Shown piece after piece: positions 42,870 to 51,500 of a DNA stretch of 64,000 nucleotides. Below the pieces are notes generated by a model that was not told the origin of the DNA, did not search any database, and worked only from the letters and a program-made list of their open reading frames with translations. How positions within the stretch are numbered: position 1 is the first letter of the stretch; every line of letters begins with the position of its first letter. Made by a program: the position numbers and the translations under genes. This stretch comes from Ramlibacter sp. WS9 (GTDB taxonomy: Bacteria; Pseudomonadota; Gammaproteobacteria; Burkholderiales; Burkholderiaceae_C), in assembly GCF_003797765.1 (NCBI RefSeq), contig NZ_RKMB01000004.1:1-64000 (forward strand). The letters are read 5' to 3'.

Positions 42870-44678
42870 TCATTTTTCTGGACGCCCTTCGTGTAACTCG
42901 AAATCACGACAATCGACAGAAATTGCGGCGTGCTCGATGACGGCCTGCCACCGCTCGGGAAACGTGACCCCAGCCAGCACGATGCGGTCGAACCGATCTA
43001 GCGGCAGCCCGTGCGCCAGAATCTCATCGACGGTCGCCGCGATTCGCACCGAGGTGACTGCCTTGTTGCGCAAGGCTCCGCGCAACGCTGCCCACGGCGC
43101 CGCCTCGGCCAACCTCAGCTGGAGTGCGCCGATGTGCAGCTCGGGCCCGCAAACCCATGCTGCCGTTGGGCCCGACTGGGGTTCCCCCATGGCCTGGCGT
43201 GCCGCCTCGAGGTTCAGCGAAGGCGAGATGCACAGCTCGACCGGGATGCGGCCCGGAATTCCGCCCAGCACCAGGCTGCCTATCTTTTCCTCCGTCCAGC
43301 CGGCCGCAACAGGGATGTCGATCCCTGGCACGGTGTTCATTTCGATGAATCCGCCGCCGCCTTCGAGCGGCGACCGCGAGATGTCGCTGGTCAGGTAGTC
43401 GAGACCCGCCGTGCCCAAACCCACCGTCAGCGCCAGTTGCTCCGCCAACGAAACGACCGCCGGATGAACGCGATCGGTGACGTCGACCGTCACCCCTCCC
43501 GTTGACATGTTCGAGGTGCCACGCAAGACCATTCTGCGGCCCTCGGCAAGAACGGAATCGATATCCGCTCCCTGGCTGGCCAGGTGACCGCGCAGCCCAT
43601 CGTCTATTTTGATGAGGAGCCGGTACCGGCTCCTGTTCAAATTGCGCGGCCGATCGGCGTTCAGCTGGTCGATCAGCTGCGCTATCGTGCTCTTGCCGTC
43701 CCCGACCACAGCCGATGACTCGCGGCGGATCGCCGCCACCATCTTGCCCCCGACGACCATGAGCCGGTGCTCGTCTCCGGGAACGAACTGCTCGACCATC
43801 AACGGGCCAGCCGTCACCTGCCGCGCGAATTGATAGGCCTGCTGCAGCTGCGCCGCCGTGCGTATGCCCGCCGTGACCCCTCTTCCACCGCCCATGTTAT
43901 GCGGCTTGACGACGCACGGATAGCCAATTTCAGACGCTGCATCGCCCAACTGCGCGGCGTCCGTGACAACCACGTGCCTGGGCGTTGGCATGCCCAAAGC
44001 TGCGAACACACTTTTGCTCAAAGGCTTGTTCCGGGTCAAATCGTCCGCAAGATACCCGTCCGCGTTGGACATCGACTCCCTGAAGACCCGGGAGCGCGCG
44101 CCCCATCCGTATTGGCGGTACCGGGTTCCGGAAAGGAATGCCTGCACGGGTATGTCTTGCCGGCGCGAAGCGATCATCAGGATCCTGGCCTGGTAGTCGG
44201 GGTGAAGTTGGGAGCAGTGCTTCCACAGGTCGTCCAAGTCGGCCTTCATCAGCTCGGCTGAAAAGTTTTCGTTGGAGCTTGCAAGCGCGAGCGCGTTGAC
44301 GGCGAGCTCCAGCGCCATGCCCGTCAGCCGGGGATGATGAAAGCCCACCCACACGGTTGCCCCGCCGGGGCCGTTCCGCGCGTCCGCCTCGTGCAGGTAC
44401 CCGCGCACTTCAATCAGTGCGCCGAGCGCCCAGCGCGCAACTGCTCTGGCCACGATTTCGCCGGGCGGAGTGCCGGCGGCGGTCAGCAGCGAACTGTCGA
44501 TCCAGTAGGGAAATGCCCGTGCGAGCCGGGCTGCGCCCGTGACGAAGTGCGCAGCATATGCCGGAGTCATCTCCAGGCTGCAGACCAGCACCGGCTCTTT
44601 CGACCAGATGTTGGGCCCGTGGTAACAGGCGACCTGGCTGAGCCGCAAGTCGCGGCCCAGTGCCGGGGCGTTGCTCAT
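42870..44678 (-). CDS. CphA-like ATP-grasp protein 1 (no functional Mur ligase half)
   Basis: A 602-residue protein related to cyanophycin synthetase. HGPNIWSKEP at 20-29 is the CphA N-domain mark. QYGWGARSRVF at 189-199 precedes an ATP-grasp domain at about 217-460, with Lys258 (CVVKPHNMGGGRGV), DEHRLMVVGGK, VVGDGKSTI, NMSTGGV and the metal site FIEMNTVPG at 444-452. About 140 residues follow where CphA has its Mur ligase; they keep GRIPVELC and LPLDRFDRIVLAG but no GTNGKTT P-loop. It should perform one ATP-dependent peptide-type ligation. It is 602 residues long like its neighbour, so the two are tandem duplicates. Substrate unknown. Confidence 0.85.
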   Translation of the reverse strand: MSNAPALGRDLRLSQVACYHGPNIWSKEPVLVCSLEMTPAYAAHFVTGAARLARAFPYWIDSSLLTAAGTPPGEIVARAVARWALGALIEVRGYLHEADARNGPGGATVWVGFHHPRLTGMALELAVNALALASSNENFSAELMKADLDDLWKHCSQLHPDYQARILMIASRRQDIPVQAFLSGTRYRQYGWGARSRVFRESMSNADGYLADDLTRNKPLSKSVFAALGMPTPRHVVVTDAAQLGDAASEIGYPCVVKPHNMGGGRGVTAGIRTAAQLQQAYQFARQVTAGPLMVEQFVPGDEHRLMVVGGKMVAAIRRESSAVVGDGKSTIAQLIDQLNADRPRNLNRSRYRLLIKIDDGLRGHLASQGADIDSVLAEGRRMVLRGTSNMSTGGVTVDVTDRVHPAVVSLAEQLALTVGLGTAGLDYLTSDISRSPLEGGGGFIEMNTVPGIDIPVAAGWTEEKIGSLVLGGIPGRIPVELCISPSLNLEAARQAMGEPQSGPTAAWVCGPELHIGALQLRLAEAAPWAALRGALRNKAVTSVRIAATVDEILAHGLPLDRFDRIVLAGVTFPERWQAVIEHAAISVDCRDFELHEGRPEK

Positions 44679-46483
44679 GATCCTGGCTGAGCCCGCGTCT
44701 GTGCACCCTGCGGGGCAAGGTACTCGACCGACCCGGCATACCGCTCGATGAGCGCCTGCCAACGCTCGGGGAACGACACGCCGGCCATGACCACGCGATC
44801 GAGACGGTCGACCGGCAGGCCGTACGTCACGATGTCATCGACGGTACAAGCGATCTGCAAGGACGTCACGGTCTTGTTGCGCAATGCGCTGCGCACCGTG
44901 GCCCACGGCGCGGGATCGGCAATCCGCAGTTCGAGGGGACCGACCTGCAATTTCTGGCCGCAAACCCATGCGGCAGTCGGCGCATCACCGGCCTTGCCGA
45001 GCGTCCGGCGCGCGGCCTCGATGTCCAGCTCAGGCAACACGCACAGGCCCACCGGAATCCGGCCCGGCGCCTCTCCCAGCACCAGGTTGCCGATTTTTTC
45101 GTCCGGCCAGCCCGCCGCGGTCAGCACATCCAGCCCCGGGGTCGTGTTCATTTCGATGAACGCACCATGAGCTTCGAGAGGTGAGCGCGTGATGTCGGTC
45201 GTCAGGTAGTCGAGCCCCGCGGTTTCCAGGCCCACGGTGACCGCCAGTTGCTCGGCCAGCGCGGTCACGGACGGATGGACCTGGTCGGTGACGTCGACCG
45301 CAACGCCGCCGGTGGAAATATTCGAATTGCTGCGCAACGTGATCCTGGTGCCTGCGGGCAGCACCGCATCCAAGCCCACGCCCTGCCTGGCCAGTTGTTC
45401 GACCAACGCGTTGTCCAGGGCTACGGGCCGCCGGTAGCGGCTCTTCACCATGTTGACCGAGCGATCGGCGTTCAACCGGCCGATCAGTTGCCGTACCGTG
45501 CGCTGGCCGTCGCCCACCACGGACGACGGTTCGCGCCGGATCGCGGCGACCAGCCGGCCCCCAATCAGCATGAGCCGGTAGTCCATGCCCTGAACCATCT
45601 GCTCGACCATCAAGGCACCATCGGTCACGCGCCGGGCCTGTTCACACGCACTGCGCGCCTCGGACATCGTCTGGATGCCTGCCGTCACTCCTTTGCCGCC
45701 CCCCATGTCAGTGGGCTTGACGACGCACGGGAATCCGATGTCGGACACCGCCTGCTCCAGTGAATCGCCCTCGCGCAGAAGCACGTGCCTGGGTGTCGGC
45801 ATCCCGAGCGCGGCGAATACGGCCTTGCTTGTGGGCTTGCGCAGCGCCAGATCCCCCGCAAGATTCCCGTCGGCATTGGACAGTGTCTCCATGAAGATCC
45901 TTCCCCGCGCGCCCCATCCGTATTGCCAGTACTTGCTTTCGGAAATGAATGGCAGTACCGGGACGTCTCGGTGGCGCGCCGCCGCCATCAGGATCCTGGC
46001 CTGGTAGTCCGGATGGTGCCGGAAGCAGAACTGCCACAACGCGTCCAGGCCAGCCTTCAGGAGATTGGGCGAAAAATCCTCGCGCGCGGTCGCCATGGCA
46101 AGCGCACGCAAAGCCAATTCCATGGCCAGCCCGGTCGCCTTGGGATGATGGAAGGCCACCCACAGCGCCACGGCTTCGGACGTCTGCCGTGCACCCGCCT
46201 CATGGAGGTAGCCCCGCACTTCGTTGAGCGCACCGAGTGTCCATTGGGCAAGAACCTTTGCAATAGCTTCCTCAGAGGCCGGCAGGGCCAGGAGTGCCGG
46301 GTCGACCCAGTCGCCGTACAGCCGAGCGAGCTTTGCCGCACCTTCGGCGAACTGGGCGGTGTATTGCGGCTCGATGGCGATGTGGCAGACCAGCGCAGGT
46401 TCCTGCGACCAGATGTTGGGCCCGTGGTAGCACGCCACCTGGCTGCATCGCAGGTCACGACCTAATATGGGCGCATCGCTCAT
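44675..46483 (-). CDS. CphA-like ATP-grasp protein 2 (no functional Mur ligase half)
   Basis: A 602-residue close paralogue of the following gene. It has HGPNIWSQEP at 20-29, QYGWGARGRIF, then an ATP-grasp domain with CVVKPTDMGGGKGV, MDYRLMLIGGR, VVGDGQRTV, NISTGGVAVDVTD and FIEMNTTPG. The remaining C-terminal part aligns with the Mur-like start of CphA (GRIPVGLCV ... LPVDRLDRVVMAG) without a P-loop. All ATP-grasp ligands look intact, so ligase activity is likely, while a CphA1-type second reaction is not. Start and stop both overlap neighbours by four bases, so the three ligases are translated as a unit. Confidence 0.85.
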   Translation of the reverse strand: MSDAPILGRDLRCSQVACYHGPNIWSQEPALVCHIAIEPQYTAQFAEGAAKLARLYGDWVDPALLALPASEEAIAKVLAQWTLGALNEVRGYLHEAGARQTSEAVALWVAFHHPKATGLAMELALRALAMATAREDFSPNLLKAGLDALWQFCFRHHPDYQARILMAAARHRDVPVLPFISESKYWQYGWGARGRIFMETLSNADGNLAGDLALRKPTSKAVFAALGMPTPRHVLLREGDSLEQAVSDIGFPCVVKPTDMGGGKGVTAGIQTMSEARSACEQARRVTDGALMVEQMVQGMDYRLMLIGGRLVAAIRREPSSVVGDGQRTVRQLIGRLNADRSVNMVKSRYRRPVALDNALVEQLARQGVGLDAVLPAGTRITLRSNSNISTGGVAVDVTDQVHPSVTALAEQLAVTVGLETAGLDYLTTDITRSPLEAHGAFIEMNTTPGLDVLTAAGWPDEKIGNLVLGEAPGRIPVGLCVLPELDIEAARRTLGKAGDAPTAAWVCGQKLQVGPLELRIADPAPWATVRSALRNKTVTSLQIACTVDDIVTYGLPVDRLDRVVMAGVSFPERWQALIERYAGSVEYLAPQGAQTRAQPGS

Positions 46484-48447
46484 TCGCGGCCCCGCGTTTG
46501 GAAATGGTTGCGCACTGCGTCGGCCAGCCCACCATACGGGGTAGACACGACCATTCCGGCATCCAACTGCCCGATGATCGGCTGCCATTGCGGGCACTCA
46601 CTGTCAAGGATGATCCTTCCGCGGCACAACGGTGCCAACGTCAGGGCCAGCGCTTGCCAACGCTTCCACTCCGCGCTGGGGCCGGCTCCTGGCGCCGTCC
46701 CTGCCAAGACAAGCACGTCGAACCGGTCCACCGGCAGCCCCGAGTGGCCTGCGCCCCCGGCGGAGATGCCGATGACGGCGGCATCCACTGCCGGGTCGGT
46801 CAGGAGGGCCTGCCCGGCACTGAAAGTATCTGACGGCGCTTTCGCCACGATCGCGGATCCCACGCGAACCTCGTGCTCCCACGCAGTCCCGACGCGCCCA
46901 AGACTGGCCAGGGAAATCGCCATGGTGCGGTACAAGCTCTCGTCCTGGGGACCCAGCACCATGACGACGGGAATGCGGCCCTCACCCGGCAGCAGTCTTT
47001 CGAGGAACCCGCGTACATTGCGGGCCGGCAGCTTGGGTTTGCCGTTCACCTCGCAGATGCCGGCGCCCGTTTCGAGCCATGAGCGCCCGATGTCCGGGAT
47101 GAGCAGGTCGACACCCGCAACATCCAGTCCGAGGACGCGGGCGGCCCGCACGCACAGCGCGACGTTGTCGGGGTGAGCTTTGTCCGTGACCGGAAACGGT
47201 GTGGCCCCCATGGCGACATTGGCCGCACCCCGCAACCTCACAACCTGTCCCTCCGGCGGAATCGAATTCGCATCCAGGCCCTGCAGGGAGAGAAATTCGC
47301 GCGCTTCCGCGTCAAGATGGATGCGCTTGAGGGACGCGGCGGTTCCGCGTTCGCCGCGGCGCGGATCCGCGTTGAGTTTCGCCAGCAGACGCGCCACCGA
47401 ATTCGCCCCATCCCCGACGACTCCTCCGGGAACGCGATGCATCACGCTGTACACCTCGCCGTCGAGGACATCGACCCGGTAGTCGTTGCCCTTCACGAAC
47501 GCCTCGACCAGGATGGCTTCGGAAATCTCGCTCGCTGCCGCAAAGGCCCGCCTGACCGCTGCCTCGTTTGGGAGCCCGGCCCCGACACCGAGGCCGCCGT
47601 CGGCAGCCGCAGGCTTGACCACCACCGGGTAGCCTATTCGTGCGGCGATCCGCACTGCGTGGTCGGCATCGCCTGCCAACTCATGATGGGGCACCGGAAT
47701 CCCTGCAGCGCGCAGTAGCAGTGCAGTGGTGCGCTTGTCCTTCGCGGCCGCAATCCCGATGGCGGAGGTGGCTCCGGTGATCGTGCTCTCCAGACGGCGA
47801 GCCCGTGAGCCCCAGCCATACTCGTAGACGTTGCCGAACACATGGCGCCAGGGGATATCCATCGCGGAGGCCGCAGCCAGGAATGCCGGCGTATTGGCAT
47901 CGCCCGGTGCATGGCGGTCGATGCGCTCAACGACCCGTGGCAGGGCCGCCAGGGCACTCGCAACTGGCGTGCGCTCGACGACGCAGTTCATCAAGTCCGA
48001 AGCCCAGTACAGCGCGTCGAGCGCTTCCTGCTGCGCCACATAGGCAGGCACCACCAACTTCAGCGGCGCGCCGGCCCGAGCTGATTTGTGCACCGTCGGC
48101 GGGTCCAACATCGAGAACCCGGCTTGCCGGAGGATCGCTTGGGTGGCGCGTACCACAGCGCCGAGGGCGGGGTGGGACTGGAATGACGGATGCAGCGCCA
48201 CTTCGGCAGCGCCGGGCAGCACCTTGCCGATCGCCTTGGCAAAAGTCTTCAGCGCCTGCGCGCTGGCGTCACGGCTCACCATCACGTCGACCAACAGGGC
48301 CGGCTGGCGCATTCCGGGCAGGTAGCCGGGCACTCGGTAGGCCTTGTCAAGGCTCAGTGCGGGGGCGACGGTGGGTACGGCGGATGAGACAGGTGCCTGC
48401 TGCGCTGGCGGCGACGGGTGAAGGGCCGGGGTCTCACGGGTTCGCAT
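46480..48447 (-). CDS. CphA-like ATP-grasp protein 3 (divergent, degenerate P-loop)
   Basis: A 655-residue protein with the same core. A Pro/Ala-rich tail covers residues 1-33, and YEYGWGSRARRLEST is at 208-222. The ATP-grasp domain at about 238-475 has VVVKPAAADGGLGV, NDYRVDVLDGE and GLDVAGVDLLIPDIG. It lacks the STGG turn (VAMGATPF instead), and the metal-site region reads ICEVNGKPKL. A Mur-like remnant at 490-600 reads GRIPVVMVLGPQDESL, where GPQDESL replaces GTNGKTT, and later LLTDPAVDAAVIGIS and GLPVDRFDVLVLAG. It may be a regulatory or differently specific partner. The ATG at 48447 is uncertain; 48468 beside the terminator is an alternative. Confidence 0.82.
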   Translation of the reverse strand: MRTRETPALHPSPPAQQAPVSSAVPTVAPALSLDKAYRVPGYLPGMRQPALLVDVMVSRDASAQALKTFAKAIGKVLPGAAEVALHPSFQSHPALGAVVRATQAILRQAGFSMLDPPTVHKSARAGAPLKLVVPAYVAQQEALDALYWASDLMNCVVERTPVASALAALPRVVERIDRHAPGDANTPAFLAAASAMDIPWRHVFGNVYEYGWGSRARRLESTITGATSAIGIAAAKDKRTTALLLRAAGIPVPHHELAGDADHAVRIAARIGYPVVVKPAAADGGLGVGAGLPNEAAVRRAFAAASEISEAILVEAFVKGNDYRVDVLDGEVYSVMHRVPGGVVGDGANSVARLLAKLNADPRRGERGTAASLKRIHLDAEAREFLSLQGLDANSIPPEGQVVRLRGAANVAMGATPFPVTDKAHPDNVALCVRAARVLGLDVAGVDLLIPDIGRSWLETGAGICEVNGKPKLPARNVRGFLERLLPGEGRIPVVMVLGPQDESLYRTMAISLASLGRVGTAWEHEVRVGSAIVAKAPSDTFSAGQALLTDPAVDAAVIGISAGGAGHSGLPVDRFDVLVLAGTAPGAGPSAEWKRWQALALTLAPLCRGRIILDSECPQWQPIIGQLDAGMVVSTPYGGLADAVRNHFQTRGRE

Positions 48448-48469
48448 GCGCGAATGGTAACCGCCCATG

Positions 48470-48504
48470 AAAAAAGCCCCCACCCTGTTGCCAGGGCGGG
48501 GGCT
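48470..48504 (-). terminator. Intrinsic terminator after the large DUF4214 gene
   Basis: On the minus strand agcccccgccctg-gcaa-cagggtgggggct forms a long GC stem with one mismatch and a 4-base loop, followed by six T (48475-48470). It starts 45 bases after the stop of the 1411-residue gene and ends just before the first ATP-grasp start. It should end most surface-protein transcripts and leave low read-through for the ligase and secretion genes. Confidence 0.88.
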
Positions 48505-48548
48505 TTGTGCGTGTCACCCCGGCGAACCGGGGAGAGCCGCTTTTACCT

Positions 48549-51500
48549 TCAGAGGAAGAAGGTGTAGTCGGTGAAGTCCTTCTCGTAGCCGAAGTCGGCC
48601 ACACCGATCAGCTGGACCGTGTCGTCAGCAGCGCCAGCCACCGTCGACGTCACCAGGTTGATGGTGTACACGCCGTCGTTGGTCGTGCTTTCGGTCATGG
48701 TGATCCAGCGCGTTGCCACGCCGTTCGCCGTGCCGACGATGCCATTCACTTCGCTGCCGCGGATGTCGTTGACCTGGTTGCTGTCATTGATCACAACGCC
48801 CGTGACATCGTACGACGTGAAGTCGATGAAGTCGAAGTTGGTTTCCGGGCCAGGAGGAATGATGACCAGTTCACCAGGAGCGTCGTCCACGCCAACCGTG
48901 CCTGCGATGGTGCCAACGATGTTATTGGTACCCAGGTCAAAGTCAGCGGCGGTGCCGATCGGCTCGTCGCCAACCACGGTCGACTGGAACGCAACAGCCG
49001 TGCCGTCACCCGACAGAGTAACCGACCAGCCAGCAACCCCAAAGGCCGCTGCGTTTGCCACCAGCGTCGCAGCCAGGGTCACCGAGCCGTCGCCAGCCAG
49101 GTACGGGGTGTTCACGCCGTCGAAGACGAAAGCACCGGCAGCAGCAGCAGCCGTACCAGCGGTGTCGAAGTCGACGATGAAGTTCGAGAACGTGCCCGGA
49201 ACCACGGGGTCGGCACCCTGGGTAGTGGTCAACGGCGTCACCGTACCGTTGCCGTTCGCGGCGCCGAAGTAGGTGCCGGTGAAGTCCGCAGCCGCCACGT
49301 CCGGGGTCACTTCCATGAACAGCTTGGTCTGGATGACGACCGAGTTCGTGTTCGTCGTGTGCGACACGACTTCCCAGTTGGCCGAGTCGAACTGCTGAAA
49401 GAACTGGAACGCGACGTCTTCGGCAGGGATAACGCCCATGACCACCGGAGCGGCCAAGGTAACGGTCTCGCCGTCGAAAATGATCGTCTGAGCCGCCGGG
49501 CTGCCATCCGAGTCACTGAAGGTCAACGTGACTACTTCGCGAACGCCGTCTTCGCCGGTCTGGAATTGTTCGCCACCAGTGTAGTTGTCCTGGAAGTTGA
49601 CGATGCTGTCCGTGCCGTTGGCGAAGCCGTTGTACACCAGGGTGTCGTTGCTCCACATGCCCGTGCCCAGCACGATGACGTCGTTGGCCGTGCCGCCTTC
49701 GATGTCGTTGTCGGCCACGTTTTCGCTGTCTTCGCCTTCGAGCGTCGCGTTGTCGTCCCAGCCGAACGTCGCGTCGGTCGTCGGGTTGTAGCCGTCCAGC
49801 AGCGTGCCGCCGACAGGAGCCACAGCCGAGAACAGCACCAGGGCCGGGTTCGTCTGAGCAGCCGTCAGGCTGGCGGTGGAGAAGCGGATCGTCAGCTGGT
49901 CGACCGCGTTGGTGGCGACCCCATCAATGCCGTAGTCCGCCCAGCCGTCGTCCATCTGGCCGTCGATCAGCGAACGCACGATCAGGGTACGGGCCGGGCC
50001 GTCTTCCGCGACCAGCAGCTTGCTCAGCACCGGGTCGGAGTTGATGGCCAGCTTGATCGCCTGGTTGATGTGCAGGTCGGTGATCGTGACGTTGGCGAGC
50101 TTGCCCACGCTGTCGGCGATCGCAACCTTCTTGCTGTAACCCATGAAGTTCACGGTCAGTTCGGCATTGACAGCCGAGACCGTTGCGCCGTTTTGCGACA
50201 GCAGGTCTTCGACGTCGTTGTTGACCGAGTTGAACACCCAGGTCGCCTTGCCGTCGTTGAAGTAGTTGTCTTCGCCGCCGTCTTCGCCACCGGTGTTGTC
50301 GGCGTAGATGGTGTCAGCGCCGGAGCCGCCGTCGATCACCCAGTTGCCGCTGCCCAACGTGCGGATCGTGTCGTCGCCTGCATCGCCGTTGATGGCGAGG
50401 TTGGCGTTGATCGCGCTGTTCTGGTACCAGTTGTCCCACTGGGAGTCGACGAGGTTTTCGTCGAGCGACACGTCTTCACCGAAGCCAGCGTAGCCCTCGC
50501 CGATCATCGTCACGATTTCGTCGTTGCCGGCGCCACCGTTGATGGTCAGTTCGAAGTCTTCGCGGGTCGTGGAACCGGCCTTGGCCAGGTTGTAGTCGCT
50601 CAGCCACAGGTTGATGTAGTCGTTGCCCGTACCGCCGGTGTACACGAACTCGACGTTGTCCAGTTCAGGCGCGTCATTGGCTTCGTCCACCAGCGTCATG
50701 TACTTTTCGGTCACGTCGTTCGTCAGGCCCGCGTACAGCGTCAGGTCACCCTTCAGGCCGCTTGCGTCGAAAATACGCACGTCCTTCAGAGCACCCTGGT
50801 TGCGCCAGCTCGGATCCACCACGTCGCCCAGTTCCATCGAGTCAGGCAGGCTCAGGAAGGGGGAGTTCTGGTTGCCGATGGTCAGGTCGGCGTAGCTGCC
50901 GGTCTGAGCCGCGTTGGTGTCGACATAGACTTCGCGCAGGTTGTTGCCCGTGGAGTGCAGGTACGACAGCGAGCTGGGCTTGTCGGCTGCGCCGGAAACC
51001 GTGACGTCGAAAATGTCGATGCCCTTGCCATCGTACTGGTCGGTCCACTGGTTCTGGCCGTCCTTGTACATGCTGCCGATGATCAGACCGCCGCCGTCGC
51101 CGGCCAGGCCAACCTTCTCGAGCTCGACATTGATGCGCAGTTCCTGGCTTTGATCGGACGGGGTGGCTTCGGCGCGCTCATAGCGGTTCGAGTTACCGAT
51201 TTCGAGGGGCGTGTCGTTCGCCTTCAGGATTTGCAGGTCGTCTTCGCCCACGAGCAGCGTGTTGGCAACGCCGCCGGTGGTGCCTTCGACGCTCAGCGTG
51301 ATGCTTTGGCCGACACGTTGCACGCCGGTGGTGGGGCTGATGTCCGACAGGAAGTCAGCGCCGAATTCGGCCGTGACGGATTGCAGAGCCAGGTCGCCCG
51401 GGTTGGCGGCCTTCAGGATCACGAGGGCGTCCTGGATGGCGGCCAGCAGCTCGTCGTACGTCTCGATTTCCGTGCCGCCGTTGTTGAAGTCTTCGTCGAT

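Noticed and set aside
42870..48447. A genuine cyanophycin synthetase and storage locus
   Set aside because: The Mur-ligase ATP site is missing from all three proteins, and no cyanophycinase gene lies nearby.
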